A DNA stretch of 64,000 nucleotides from Herminiimonas sp. (GCF_030655415.1 NZ_JAURVN010000015.1:186001-250000); one strand, 5' to 3'; shown: positions 1 to 9,235, counted from the stretch's first letter. The notes: generated by a model from the sequence alone, not told the origin. Translations and numbers: made by a program.

Positions 1-96
1 AAGGATTTGAAGGAATCGCGTGCTATTCTAGTTATCGTTGATGTGTATCGCGCTGCTAGCAGCTATGCACAGTATAAGCGGGTCAAAAAAAGGGTT

Positions 97-2055
97 ATGA
101 AATTGATGCTTTCGAATAAATTATTTTCTCGTATTGTGATGGTCGCGATGTCGGCGGCATGTCTTTTGCCGGCTGCGCATGCGCAAAAACGCTCAGCAGG
201 TTTTGCCAGTGATGACGATGCTTTTCTGGCATTGCGCGATGCTTCTCGCCGTAATGATGCCGGTCGTGCTGCTGATATTGCAGCCAATCTGGGCAATTAT
301 CCGATTCCATCCTACGTTGATTATTATCAACTGAAAGCGCGTCTCAAGGATGCTTCACCAGCCGAGTTGCAAGCTTATTTGGCGCGCTATAACGGTAGCG
401 CGATTGCTGATCGTTTGCGCAATGACTGGTTGCTTGATCTCGGCAGAAAGCGCGACTGGGTCACTTTCGATGAACAGTATCCGCAATTTCAGTTGAATGA
501 CGATACGCAAGTGAAATGCTATGCCTTGATGTCGAAAGCATTAAAGGGCATTAAAGTCGCCGATGAAGCGCGCGCCTTGCTGAACGTTCCCAAGGATTTT
601 GGCGAAGGCTGTATCGCATTGATTACAACCTTGATGGAAACCAAACAGTTTGATGAAGATGATTTGTGGGCGCAGATCCGCCTCGCATCCGATACCGGTT
701 CCACTGATTATGTGCGCCGCTTTGTACCATTGACCGGCATTGAAGACGGCTCACTGGTCGCCGCTATGGATAAACCTGCATCCATCGTTGCACGTGGCGT
801 TGGATTCCGTCGTGTACGCCATGAAGTGTATGTCGTTGCTTTGGGGCGTATCGCCAGAAACAATCCGGCACAAGCTGCCGATGTATTGTCGAACAATACT
901 TTGTTGTTGAGCAAAAAGCAGGAAGCATTTGCATGGGCGCAAATTGCTTATCAAGCATCGATGAAGCTGGCGCCGGAAGCAGTTCAATACTGGCGCAAGG
1001 CTGGCAACGCACCGCTATCGCTGGAAGCGCATCAATGGAAAATCCGCGCAGCCTTACGGGCCGGTGACTGGAAGTTGGTGCAATCTGGTATCGAAGCGAT
1101 GCCTGCATCTTTGCGTGATGATGCAGCGTGGACTTATTGGCTGGCGCGTGCCTTGCGCGAGGATGGCAAGATCGAAGCGGCAAATGCGCGCTTTCAGTTG
1201 CTAGCACCACAAACCAATTTTTATGGTCAGTTGTCATTGGAAGAACTGGGTCAAAAAATCACGGTGCCACCACGCGCATTACCGGTTACAGATGAAGAGA
1301 TCGCACCTATGGTGACCAATGCGGGCTTTCGTCGCGCACTTAAGTTCTTCGACCTGGATTTGCGTTTCGAAGGCTATCGCGAGTGGAACTGGGAACTGCG
1401 CAAGATGAATGATAGACAGCTCTTGGCCGCGGCAGAATTCGCGCGTCGCAGCGATGTGCTGGATCGTATGGTCAACACCTCAGACCGCACCAAGGCCGAG
1501 TTCGATTTCACGCAACGTTTCCCAACACCGTATCGCGACATCATGCGTGCCAATACGCAACGTCAAGGGATGGAAATGGCTTGGGTCTACGGCCTGATTC
1601 GGCAAGAGTCGCGTTTCATCATGAATGCGCGCTCGCATGTAGGCGCTTCGGGTTTGATGCAACTGATGCCAGCCACCGCAAAGTATGTCGCAAAAAAAAT
1701 CGGCATGACAGATTTTGCACATACTCAAGTGAATGAAATCGAAACGAATATTTTGCTCGGTACTAGCTATCTGAATATGGTGCTGACCGATCTTGAGGGT
1801 TCGCAAACCATGGCAACAGCGGCCTATAACGCAGGTCCTGGACGTCCACGTTCATGGCGTTCGACTCTGCCGCGCCAAGTCGAGGGTGCAATTTTTGCCG
1901 AGTCGATTCCGTTTTCTGAAACGCGCGACTATGTGAAAAAAGTTTTATCGAATGCGACTTATTATGCGGCGATGTTCGAAGGCAAACCGCAGTCATTGAA
2001 AGCGCGCTTAGGTACTGTGGCACCGGCTTCTTTTGTGCCAACCGATTTGCCGTAA
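97..2055 (+). CDS. slt: Soluble lytic murein transglycosylase (Slt70-like)
   Basis: Periplasmic enzyme that cleaves the MurNAc-GlcNAc bond of peptidoglycan, forming 1,6-anhydro ends. From the ATG at 97 the protein has 652 residues, close to the usual Slt70 length. It starts with a signal peptide ending in a typical AHA-Q cleavage site near residue 30, followed by a long helical superhelix region. The C-terminal SLT domain carries the catalytic glutamate in IRQESRF (about Glu504), then GASGLMQLMP and AAYNAGPGR. The frame is open further upstream to a TTG at 7, but that would place about 30 residues before a good signal peptide, so I prefer 97; the ATG at 106 is also possible. It is followed by a hairpin and a separate GST gene. 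Confidence 0.9.
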   Translation: MKLMLSNKLFSRIVMVAMSAACLLPAAHAQKRSAGFASDDDAFLALRDASRRNDAGRAADIAANLGNYPIPSYVDYYQLKARLKDASPAELQAYLARYNGSAIADRLRNDWLLDLGRKRDWVTFDEQYPQFQLNDDTQVKCYALMSKALKGIKVADEARALLNVPKDFGEGCIALITTLMETKQFDEDDLWAQIRLASDTGSTDYVRRFVPLTGIEDGSLVAAMDKPASIVARGVGFRRVRHEVYVVALGRIARNNPAQAADVLSNNTLLLSKKQEAFAWAQIAYQASMKLAPEAVQYWRKAGNAPLSLEAHQWKIRAALRAGDWKLVQSGIEAMPASLRDDAAWTYWLARALREDGKIEAANARFQLLAPQTNFYGQLSLEELGQKITVPPRALPVTDEEIAPMVTNAGFRRALKFFDLDLRFEGYREWNWELRKMNDRQLLAAAEFARRSDVLDRMVNTSDRTKAEFDFTQRFPTPYRDIMRANTQRQGMEMAWVYGLIRQESRFIMNARSHVGASGLMQLMPATAKYVAKKIGMTDFAHTQVNEIETNILLGTSYLNMVLTDLEGSQTMATAAYNAGPGRPRSWRSTLPRQVEGAIFAESIPFSETRDYVKKVLSNATYYAAMFEGKPQSLKARLGTVAPASFVPTDLP

Positions 2056-2068
2056 AAGCGAATTACCT

Positions 2069-2093
2069 GTTCCGGCATCTTGGATGCCGGAAC
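2069..2093 (+). terminator. Hairpin after slt
   Basis: A 10-bp perfect stem (2069-2078 with 2084-2093) and a 5-nt loop lie 14 nt after the slt stop. There is no clear T-tract, so this may be a weak terminator or an mRNA 3'-end stabiliser. It also argues against starting the next gene at the TTG inside the hairpin. Confidence 0.4.
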
Positions 2094-2133
2094 ATACATC
2101 ATCCGATCACGAATATTTTTCTCGCCCACATTT

Positions 2134-2847
2134 ATGCAAACCACAGAACTTGATCCTACGCTTTCGCAAACGCTTGGCAATGCCGAAAAGAGTGGCCTCA
2201 AGCTCGTGATCGCGAATAAAAATTATTCGTCGTGGTCCATGCGCCCATGGGTCGCGATGACTGCATTCAATATTCCATTCCAGGAAATTTCTCTGCTGCT
2301 GGATCGTTCTGATACGACAGCACAGATTGCACATTATTCATCCGCTGGTCGCGTACCAATTTTGCTGGCGGGTGAAACCACGATTTGGGATTCGCTGGCG
2401 ATTTGCGAATATCTGGCGGAGCAATTTCCTGAAAAGAAAATGTGGCCAGAGGATGTCGCGGCGCGCGCGTTGGCACGTTCGATTTGTGCGGAAATGCATT
2501 CTGGTTTTACCGGTGTGCGTTCGGCGATGTGGATGAATATACGAGCCAAGTTTCCTGGCAAAGGTCGCACGATCGATGCGCAAGCCGATATCGGGCGCAT
2601 CAGCGAGATCTGGGAAACCTGTCTTGCCTTGTCCGGCCCTAGCGAATTTTTGTTCGGCGAGTTCTCGATAGCTGACGCTTACTTTGCACCGGTAGTCATG
2701 CGCTTCCGTACTTATGAAGTCGTACTCGGCCCTGCACTCGACGCCTATGTTGAACGCGTTGCTGCGCATCCGGCCGTCGCGCAATGGATAAGCGGTGCGC
2801 TGGCAGAAACGGCGCATATTGAAAAATACGACGTCTATCCCGACTAA
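2134..2847 (+). CDS. Glutathione S-transferase family protein
   Basis: Cytosolic GST-fold protein of 237 residues. The N-terminal thioredoxin-like domain begins at LKLVIANKNYSSWSMRPW, where the serine in the SSWS motif is the expected thiol-activating residue. The glutathione gamma-glutamyl contact motif IWDSLAICEYLAE follows, and then an all-helical C-terminal domain. I chose the ATG at 2134. The same frame is open to a TTG at 2080, but that lies within the slt hairpin and would add a non-conserved leader. No strong Shine-Dalgarno sequence is visible at 2134, so a slightly different start is possible. The substrate is unknown. The gene sits 26 bp before cca in the same direction and may be cotranscribed with it. 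Confidence 0.82.
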   Translation: MQTTELDPTLSQTLGNAEKSGLKLVIANKNYSSWSMRPWVAMTAFNIPFQEISLLLDRSDTTAQIAHYSSAGRVPILLAGETTIWDSLAICEYLAEQFPEKKMWPEDVAARALARSICAEMHSGFTGVRSAMWMNIRAKFPGKGRTIDAQADIGRISEIWETCLALSGPSEFLFGEFSIADAYFAPVVMRFRTYEVVLGPALDAYVERVAAHPAVAQWISGALAETAHIEKYDVYPD

Positions 2848-2873
2848 TCCCATTCGAATCGCATAGCCCTGAA

Positions 2874-4118
2874 ATGAAAACCTATATCGTTGGCGGCGCA
2901 GTGCGGGATGAGTTGCTTGGCGTCGCCGTCAAGGATCGCGATTACGTGGTGGTCGGCGCTACGCCGGAGCAGATGATCGCGCAAGGCTACACGCCAGTCG
3001 GCAAGGATTTCCCCGTATTTCTTCATCCTGTTACGCACGCAGAATATGCACTGGCGCGCACCGAACGCAAGACGGCACCTGGCTACAACGGCTTCGTATT
3101 TCATACCGATGCTGAGGTCACGCTGGAAGAAGATTTAATCCGTCGCGATCTGACCGTTAATGCGATGGCCAAAGATGCAGATGGCGTCATTGTTGATCCC
3201 TTCAACGGCAAGCAGGATCTTGCGCAACATATTTTCCGGCATGTATCGCCGGCGTTTGCAGAAGACCCTGTGCGCATACTTCGCGTGGCCCGTTTTGCGG
3301 CGCGCTTTCCACAGTTTTCGGTTGCAGCGGAAACCAATACCTTGATGCAGGAAATGGTTGCCGCCGGCGAGGTTGATGCCTTGGTGCCCGAGCGCGTATG
3401 GCAAGAACTGGCGCGCGGTTTGATGGAGCAACAGCCTTCGCGCATGTTTGCGGTATTGCGTGATTGCGGAGCTTTGAAGCGTATCTTGCCGGAGCTGGAT
3501 ATCTTGTGGGGCGTACCGCAACCAGCATTGCATCATCCTGAAATCGATACTGGCGTGCATGTGATGATGGTGGTCGATTACGCCGCACGACAAAATCTAT
3601 CGTTGCCAATACGGTGTGCTGCGTTACTGCATGATCTGGGAAAGGGTGTGACTCCGCCGGAGCTGTGGCCCAAGCATCATGCCCACGAAATGCATAGCGC
3701 AAAGCTGGTCGATGCAGTTTGCCAGCGTTTGAAAATTCCGAATGATTGTCGCGATCTGGCGCTGATGACTGCGCGTGAACATGGCAATATCGGCCGAGCT
3801 TTAGAACTGCGCGCTGCGACCATCGTGACGCTGTTCGAACGTTGCGATGCTTTCCGCAAGCCGCAACGATTCATTGATATGTTGCAGGCATCTGAATGCG
3901 ACCATCGTGGCCGCACAGGCTTTGAAGAAAAACCGTTTCCACAAAATGCTTATTTGCAAAAGGCATTAAGCGCTGCGCAAACGGTCAATGGCGGTGAGGT
4001 TGCCGCGCTGACGCAGCAGCGTTATCCGGATCAAGCCGGTCGTATTCCCGAAGCGATTCGTGAGGCGCGGGTGAAGGCAGTGGCTGCCGCGATCGATGAA
4101 ATAAAGACCTCGATCTAA
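2874..4118 (+). CDS. cca: Multifunctional CCA-adding tRNA nucleotidyltransferase
   Basis: Adds or repairs the 3'-CCA end of tRNAs and, in this HD-containing bacterial type, also carries phosphohydrolase and phosphodiesterase activities. The 414-residue protein has the class II nucleotidyltransferase signature: GGAVRD at residues 7-12, the metal-binding pair Asp21/Asp23 in VKDRDY, and RRDLTVNAMA around 90-99. RILRVARFAARF of the neck domain follows around residue 134. The C-terminal HD domain has LLHDLGKG with His253-Asp254. Length and motif order match E. coli Cca. The gene ends 19 bp from the convergent binding-protein gene on the other strand. Confidence 0.95.
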   Translation: MKTYIVGGAVRDELLGVAVKDRDYVVVGATPEQMIAQGYTPVGKDFPVFLHPVTHAEYALARTERKTAPGYNGFVFHTDAEVTLEEDLIRRDLTVNAMAKDADGVIVDPFNGKQDLAQHIFRHVSPAFAEDPVRILRVARFAARFPQFSVAAETNTLMQEMVAAGEVDALVPERVWQELARGLMEQQPSRMFAVLRDCGALKRILPELDILWGVPQPALHHPEIDTGVHVMMVVDYAARQNLSLPIRCAALLHDLGKGVTPPELWPKHHAHEMHSAKLVDAVCQRLKIPNDCRDLALMTAREHGNIGRALELRAATIVTLFERCDAFRKPQRFIDMLQASECDHRGRTGFEEKPFPQNAYLQKALSAAQTVNGGEVAALTQQRYPDQAGRIPEAIREARVKAVAAAIDEIKTSI

Positions 4119-4137
4119 TCGCGCAGCGAGCTCATTT

Positions 4138-5271
4138 TTAGCGGATGAAGCGACCGTCTTTGGTGATCATCGTCATCTCGACGAACTCGCTACCCGTGTG
4201 ATCGGTAGCGGTGTAGCTGATCATCAAACCACCCAGATCAAATTTCTGCATCGATTCCATTGCACGTACGAAGCCGTCGCGTGTCAGATTTCGGCCAGCG
4301 CGTTTCAATCCTTCCACCAACACCTTGGCGGCCACGAAGCCTTCCATCGCTGCGTACGACATGGTGATGTTGCTGGCTTTGGCAAGCGCCATGAATTCTT
4401 TACCCAGCCCTGTTGTGGACGAATTTGGTGCCGGTGTAATTTGCGAGACGATCACGCCGGTACCGGCTGGCCCCAAATCCTGCACGAATGATTGTGAAGA
4501 GTTATTCGACAAGGTCATGATCTGCACCATGCTGCCTTTTGCGCGGATGGCCTTGATGAGTTCAACTGTGTGAGCGGATGAGCTAACGATGATCAAGGCA
4601 TTTGGATTTGCCTTGACGATGGCATCTACGGTCGCTGCGAAATCTGGTTTGACACGCGGGAACGAGGTAATGACGGCGGGAATCAAGCTGCGATCATTCA
4701 TTGCGCTGACAAAGCCTGCCAATCCGTCTTTACCAAACGAATCATCGACATGCAACAAGCCGATTTTGGTGGCTCCGATAGTAGTGAAATGTTCGACGCC
4801 TTTTTTCACTTCATCCTGATACTTTGCGCGCACGTTGAAAATCAAAGGATTTACCGGGAAATGAAAAATCGTCGCGCCGGTACTGGGCGCAATCAGTGGC
4901 ACTCTGTTTGCGGCGAGTATAGGCAGCATCGCTTCTGTCAGTGGTGTGCCGCGATTCTGGAATAGAGCAAATACATGCTCCTTCTTCACCAGGGTTTCAG
5001 CATTGGTGGCCGCCAGTTTGGCGTCGAATTTGTCGTCAAGTGTGAGTAACTCGATCTTTCGACCATTAACGCCACCGCGACTATTCACGCTGGTGATGTA
5101 GGCGTTTGCGCCTTCATTCATTTCTTTAACCGGCGCTGCAATGGTGCCGGTCAGACCTATCGTTTGACCGATCAAAATTTTGGTATCGGTCACGCCATCT
5201 TCTGCATAAACCTGGCAGAAAAAACCTGCAGAAATCAGACCGACAATTAATACACGCAAAGAACCAAACAT
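4138..5271 (-). CDS. Orphan periplasmic substrate-binding protein, LivJ type (Peripla_BP_6)
   Basis: Type-1 periplasmic binding fold of the branched-chain amino acid/amide group. The 377-residue precursor begins with a signal peptide (MFGSLRVLIV..., cleavage probably after VYA). The mature domain opens with DTKILIGQTIGLTGT, contains EMNEGANAYI and NSRGGVNGRKIEL, and has the family's two-lobe pattern. The ATG at 5271 has a good GGGGAG Shine-Dalgarno just upstream; the frame continues to 5295 but without one. No permease or ATPase genes are adjacent, so this is an orphan receptor that could supply a transporter encoded elsewhere or act in sensing. The ligand cannot be predicted. It is convergent with cca. 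Confidence 0.85.
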   Translation of the reverse strand: MFGSLRVLIVGLISAGFFCQVYAEDGVTDTKILIGQTIGLTGTIAAPVKEMNEGANAYITSVNSRGGVNGRKIELLTLDDKFDAKLAATNAETLVKKEHVFALFQNRGTPLTEAMLPILAANRVPLIAPSTGATIFHFPVNPLIFNVRAKYQDEVKKGVEHFTTIGATKIGLLHVDDSFGKDGLAGFVSAMNDRSLIPAVITSFPRVKPDFAATVDAIVKANPNALIIVSSSAHTVELIKAIRAKGSMVQIMTLSNNSSQSFVQDLGPAGTGVIVSQITPAPNSSTTGLGKEFMALAKASNITMSYAAMEGFVAAKVLVEGLKRAGRNLTRDGFVRAMESMQKFDLGGLMISYTATDHTGSEFVEMTMITKDGRFIR

Positions 5272-5530
5272 GTTGTCTCCCCTAGGTGGCCACATTTACG
5301 CAGTGATGCGTTTCTGGCTCGTTTTGTGATCGTGCCTAAGAATGCCATAGACGAGTTACAGCAACTGATTTTTCAATCAGTGATGCTGGGGTGCAGCATG
5401 TATTTTTGATAATCGGGGAGGCTTGCGTATAGAAGATTTTCGCGTAAGCGAGGGTAAAACCAGCGGCTTATGGAATAAGCGGCCTTGCCGCCAAACAAGC
5501 AGCAAGCAAAGACGTTAAAGCAGACCTGAA

Positions 5531-5815
5531 TCAGGTCATCGGCACATGACGACGGGTGGAGAGCGCGTATAGGCGTAATTCCTGGCGGCTTACGAGGCCA
5601 TCCTTGTTGGTGTCGATTCTTTCAAAATTTTCCACGACACGCACCAATTTCGCTGCTTTGGCTTGTGATTTAGTAATGCTTTTCTGCGCCGCTGCTGTAT
5701 TACGGGCTGCTGTATTTTCGGCTGCGGCACGGCGCACGTCTGTTCCTGCAGCTGGTTGCGAAAATGCAACATTGCAGAATAAAACGGCGGCGATTGCGAT
5801 TAATTTTGTATTCAT
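5531..5815 (-). CDS. Small secreted EF-hand protein
   Basis: A 94-residue protein with an N-terminal signal peptide (MNTKLIAIAAVLFCNVAFSQ) and an Ala/Lys-rich low-complexity middle. Near residue 70 there is one canonical EF-hand loop, DTNKDGLVSRQE, with Asp, Asn and Asp at loop positions 1, 3 and 5, Gly at 6 and Glu at 12, so calcium binding is likely. The start at 5815 is set by a GGGGAG Shine-Dalgarno; the frame is open 18 nt further. It is probably periplasmic. Downstream of its stop, an inverted repeat at 5465-5479 could serve as a weak terminator. The cellular role is unknown; single-EF-hand secreted peptides of this kind are common in betaproteobacteria. Confidence 0.75.
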   Translation of the reverse strand: MNTKLIAIAAVLFCNVAFSQPAAGTDVRRAAAENTAARNTAAAQKSITKSQAKAAKLVRVVENFERIDTNKDGLVSRQELRLYALSTRRHVPMT

Positions 5816-6061
5816 GGTGGCTCCCCTTTGCAAGCACGAAGCGTGATTGCAAAGCGTATTGAAAAGTTATTCCGCCTGATACGCCAATTCATTTACGCCT
5901 TGTTACATTTCTACTTGATATTTCTTTTCTTCATAAGCAAGGAAGAAAGCCTTCGTTTGAAATGATGCGCTCCATGCGTAAGCTGAAGCGTCATGAATCT
6001 GATTCTGTGTGGTGCAGACTGAATACAGATTCACAGCGCAATCAAACGATGGAGATGCCTT

Positions 6062-6136
6062 ATGGACTTGCTGGATACGATCACTGCAGCGTCAGCCGCT
6101 GCAGTAGTCATTGCGGCGCTGATCTATCGGTTGTAA
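6062..6136 (+). CDS. Candidate 24-residue hydrophobic peptide
   Basis: Small open frame MDLLDTITAASAAAVVIAAL... ending IYRL, with an in-frame TAA. A GGAG Shine-Dalgarno at 6051-6054 sits 7 nt before the ATG, which is ideal spacing. The peptide has an acidic N-terminus followed by about 18 mostly hydrophobic residues and a final Arg-Leu, as in single-pass small membrane proteins. It lies between two genes on the opposite strand, 14 bp beyond the pssA-like stop, and does not resemble a shadow of either. I do not recognise the family. A longer overlapping frame beginning at 5962 has poor composition and is rejected. Confidence 0.45.
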   Translation: MDLLDTITAASAAAVVIAALIYRL

Positions 6137-6149
6137 ATTTTAAAGCGCT

Positions 6150-6782
6150 CTAGAATTTCGGTATGTGCAGCGTTTTGCTGATCATCAAGCTGCCCGATAA
6201 CACAAACAACAATGCGAAGGGATGAAACTCCCAAGGACCGAGCATGATGATGTTGCCGTAAATTTCGCTGCCAATACGACCTTGCGATGCCAACCACGCC
6301 AAAATACCTGTGATGACAACGCTGGTTGGAATCGGCGTTCCTTCAAAATAAGCGACTTTATCTGCGCCCTCGGACAATTCTTCCGCAGTGACGTTGTAGC
6401 GTGCAAGACGACTGACGCCGCAGCATACGAAATAGATCATCGCGACCCAATCCCAAACGCCCGTCAAGCCGGCTGCGAAACCCAAGGTTACTGGCGCGAG
6501 GCCGAATGAAATCACATCGGCAAGCGAATCCAGTTCGCGCCCCATCGCAGAATGCTGGCGACGCCAGCGCGCAATTTTTCCATCCAGTACATCGAAGATA
6601 AATGCTGCCGGCGCCATGGCTGCTGCCAAATAGAAATGCGTGAGCGACTGACTGTTCATGTACAGCATGGCGAAAAATACCGCAGCGACACCGCAAGCCG
6701 CATTGCCGAGCGTGAAGAAATCAGCGAGGTGAAAGCCACGCAACATGGAAAAATGCTTACGTGGCGGTTTAGGTGAATTCAT
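6150..6782 (-). CDS. pssA: CDP-alcohol phosphatidyltransferase, probable phosphatidylserine synthase
   Basis: Integral inner-membrane enzyme of phospholipid synthesis that joins a CDP-diacylglycerol to an alcohol, probably serine. The 210-residue protein has the complete family signature: Asp64, Asp67-Gly68-x2-Ala71-Arg72-x8-Gly81-x3-Asp85-x3-Asp89. About six hydrophobic segments follow in the usual pattern. The N-terminus MLRGFHLADFFTLGNAACG resembles the phosphatidylserine synthase branch rather than PgsA. The gene stands alone, not next to psd, so it may be a second PssA-like enzyme, and the alcohol substrate is inferred only. The start at 6782 is the first methionine of the frame and agrees with family length. 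Confidence 0.78.
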   Translation of the reverse strand: MNSPKPPRKHFSMLRGFHLADFFTLGNAACGVAAVFFAMLYMNSQSLTHFYLAAAMAPAAFIFDVLDGKIARWRRQHSAMGRELDSLADVISFGLAPVTLGFAAGLTGVWDWVAMIYFVCCGVSRLARYNVTAEELSEGADKVAYFEGTPIPTSVVITGILAWLASQGRIGSEIYGNIIMLGPWEFHPFALLFVLSGSLMISKTLHIPKF

Positions 6783-7052
6783 CGCGTCTCTTTGAATAAA
6801 ATATTGCCATCAGTGTGCCGAAAAGATGCGTGCGTGTGAAGTAGTCGGTAGGTCAGGTGGCAAGTATGTCATTGAATGAAATGATTGTGCATTGAAATAA
6901 TTTCCATTAGAAATCTGAACACTAGCGTTTTGTTCTTTTGATTTGATCTGTTACTCATCATCACGCAATTTCGATTCAAGATAAGCCGGTTACCGCACAT
7001 ACAAGGGCGATGCTTGCACCTAGTCTGATGTTTTTCCTAGTGGGAGACTGAC

Positions 7053-7499
7053 ATGTTATTTTTTCAAAATAAAGCATGCAATGCGAGTAAATATGCATTG
7101 GCAATATCCATGTTTGTCGGCGGCATGGGCCTCGCTTCAACAGCGGCCATCGCAGCTGACGCGAGCGGCAATCCGCAGCAGGAGCGTGCGGCTTGCATGA
7201 ATGGAAAGACCCAGCAGGATCGTGCTACTTGCCTGAGAGAAGTTGGCGCGGCGCGTGGTGAAGCCAAGCGCGGCAACCTGACTGACAGTCCAATTTCGTC
7301 GCAGAACGCGCAAGAGCGCTGCAATGTTTTGCCACCAGCCGATCGTGATGATTGCATACGTCGCATCCAGGGCGATGGCTCCGTATCGGGCAGTGTCGAT
7401 GGTGGTGGTGTCCTGCGTGAAACGCGAACGATCGTGCCGGCACCTCAACCTGCTGGAACGGAATATCAGCCAGCGCCTGTAATGCGCCCTCAATACTAA
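7053..7499 (+). CDS. Secreted protein with two Cys-containing repeats, unknown function
   Basis: 148-residue protein with an N-terminal hydrophobic signal ending ...TAAIAADA (cleavage about residue 35). The mature part contains two related units, ERAACMNGKTQQDRATC followed by LREV, and ERCNVLPPADRDDC followed by IRRI. Each has two cysteines 11-12 residues apart, suggesting one disulfide per unit in the periplasm. The tail is Pro-rich and ends PVMRPQY. A GGGAG Shine-Dalgarno precedes the ATG and a strong terminator follows 11 bp after the stop, so it is a monocistronic unit. I do not recognise a named family beyond hypothetical proteins of Burkholderiales. Confidence 0.75.
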   Translation: MLFFQNKACNASKYALAISMFVGGMGLASTAAIAADASGNPQQERAACMNGKTQQDRATCLREVGAARGEAKRGNLTDSPISSQNAQERCNVLPPADRDDCIRRIQGDGSVSGSVDGGGVLRETRTIVPAPQPAGTEYQPAPVMRPQY

Positions 7500-7510
7500 A
7501 AATCGGTATT

Positions 7511-7552
7511 AAAAAGCCGCCTGGCGACATGCGTCGCCAGGCGGCTTTTTTT
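7511..7552 (+). terminator. Strong rho-independent terminator
   Basis: A 13-bp GC-rich perfect stem (7516-7528 with 7533-7545) and an ATGC loop are followed by seven Ts. An A-run on the other side could let it act in reverse, but the gene beyond it (queC) ends about 90 bp further on. It terminates the Cys-repeat protein gene. Confidence 0.92.
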
Positions 7553-7645
7553 GATGTGGTGAAAATGATGGGAATTAATTTTGCAGTCAGGTAATTGGAC
7601 GGCTACAAAAATTGGTAGCGTCAAATTTCTAAGCTTGCCGCCGAA

Positions 7646-8347
7646 TTATTTCAGAGCAAATTCAGCATAGCCGCGCGCGCGCAGGGCGCACGCCGGACAA
7701 GTGCCGCAGCCATAGCCCCAATCATGCAATTCACCGCGCTCACCTAGATAACAGGTATGTGTTTCAGAGCGGATCAGATCGACCAAGTTGGTGCCGCCTA
7801 AATCCTGCGCCATCTTCCATGTCTTTGCCTTATCTATCCACATCAACGGCGTTTCCACCTGCAGATTAGTAGCCATGCCGAGATTCAGTGCGACCTGCAA
7901 GGCTTTCATCGTGTCGTCGCGGCAGTCTGGGTAGCCGGAGAAATCCGTTTCGCACATGCCACCCACCAAGACGTTCAAGCCGCGTCGGTAAGTGACGGTG
8001 GCTGCAACGGTCATGAACAGCAGATTGCGGCCAGGGACGAAGGTATTGGGCAAGCCGTTCTCCATCATCTTTATCTCGACATTGCTGGTCATTGCGGTAT
8101 CGGATATTTTAGAAATCAGCGACAGATCGATCATGTGATCTTCGCCGAGTCGGCTATCCCATTCAGTAGAAAAGCCGCGCAACTTTTGCAAAACGGTGGG
8201 ACGTACAGTCAACTCTATTGCATGGCGCTGTCCGTAGTCGAAACCTATGGTTTCCACTCTGCTGTAGCGTTCGAGTGCCCATGCCAAACAGGTGGTTGAG
8301 TCTTGGCCGCCGCTGAAAAGTACCAGTGCGCTATCTGCTGAATTCAT
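7646..8347 (-). CDS. queC: 7-cyano-7-deazaguanine synthase QueC
   Basis: Converts 7-carboxy-7-deazaguanine to preQ0 with ATP and ammonia in queuosine biosynthesis (cytosol). The 233-residue protein has the PP-loop SGGQDSTT at residues 12-19 and the conserved [12 protein letters not shown] region. The C-terminal zinc cysteines are at about 199, 214, 217 and 220 (TCYLGER...CGTCPAC). Length is typical. The other queuosine genes are not in the window. It lies 81 bp downstream of the DUF3108 gene in the same direction, but nothing suggests a functional link. Confidence 0.95.
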   Translation of the reverse strand: MNSADSALVLFSGGQDSTTCLAWALERYSRVETIGFDYGQRHAIELTVRPTVLQKLRGFSTEWDSRLGEDHMIDLSLISKISDTAMTSNVEIKMMENGLPNTFVPGRNLLFMTVAATVTYRRGLNVLVGGMCETDFSGYPDCRDDTMKALQVALNLGMATNLQVETPLMWIDKAKTWKMAQDLGGTNLVDLIRSETHTCYLGERGELHDWGYGCGTCPACALRARGYAEFALK

Positions 8348-8428
8348 GTTTCCCTTGCTGATCGAAAAGCGATAGCCGAATTATAGGCGCGTAAAGGTGG
8401 CGCGTAAGATGCGGCTATCTTTTGATGA

Positions 8429-9199
8429 TCAGGATTGCGGTGTGATCTTGGAAATAGTTTGTTCGATAAAGTCGCCAGATGGCTCGGTAAAGCGGATCCG
8501 CACTGGGTACCATTCCTTGCTGGATGCAAACCAGATATCGATTTTCTGATCCTTGTCATCTTCCTTGATGACCTTGCTGACTTTGATGGTTTTCAAATCG
8601 CCAAATGGGGTTTTGATGGTTTCTGCTTTGCCCACTTTAAAGGTCCAGGCATCCGCATCTTTTTGTCCTGCCACTACTACAGGGATGCTGGCACCTGACT
8701 TGAATTTGGCTGGCATGCTGCGCGCAATGGTTGCGAGTTGCCACACCACGCTATTGCGATCTTGCTCGCCACCTTTGATCGGATAATTGGAGCCCGATGC
8801 GCTGAAGGTAATGCTGCGTGTTTCGCGATTAAACGTGGTGGTGGTCGCATCCTTGCGATAGCGTTTCTCCGTGGATGTCGCCGGCGCCAAACCGGATGCA
8901 TCGATCGCACCTTCGCTTTTTGCTTCGAGGATTTTGCCGAGCAGCATGGCGCGGGTTTCAGTACTGATCGCGTATTTATCTTTGCTGTTGGTCCAGTGCA
9001 GCACCGCAGAACCATTCAGTGGCAAGCCTTTTTGGTTGGCATTGATGCTGTACTCAAGATCGGCGGATGGCGGCGGATTGAGCGCGGCCTTGGCTGTGGT
9101 TTGAGCAAAAGTGCCAACATGCGAGGCGCTTGCTGCGCAGAAAAACAGCGCGCTTAAAAGAGTGCGGGAAAGGAAAGATCTGGAAGCAAATTGGTTCAT
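8429..9199 (-). CDS. DUF3108 domain protein, secreted
   Basis: 256-residue precursor with a signal peptide (MNQFASRSFLSRTLLSALFFC..., cleavage about residue 33) and one DUF3108 domain. Landmarks are PPSADLEYSI, GGEQDRNSVVWQLATIAR and KIDIWFASSKEWYPVRIRF. The family is predicted to be periplasmic or envelope-associated with a beta-rich fold; function is not established. It is the second gene of a tandem pair: the upstream gene (stop at 9236) has the same domain and the same landmarks, so the pair probably arose by duplication. The ATG at 9199 is preferred over an in-frame start at 9217 because it begins a normal signal sequence. Confidence 0.78.
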   Translation of the reverse strand: MNQFASRSFLSRTLLSALFFCAASASHVGTFAQTTAKAALNPPPSADLEYSINANQKGLPLNGSAVLHWTNSKDKYAISTETRAMLLGKILEAKSEGAIDASGLAPATSTEKRYRKDATTTTFNRETRSITFSASGSNYPIKGGEQDRNSVVWQLATIARSMPAKFKSGASIPVVVAGQKDADAWTFKVGKAETIKTPFGDLKTIKVSKVIKEDDKDQKIDIWFASSKEWYPVRIRFTEPSGDFIEQTISKITPQS

Positions 9200-9235
9200 T
9201 GAATCACCAAATATCAAGTGGTTGAAAAGATCAGA

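Noticed and set aside
5962..6153. 63-codon frame overlapping the 24-codon peptide
   Set aside because: No ribosome site, biased composition, and it lacks the Shine-Dalgarno-matched start of the shorter frame.
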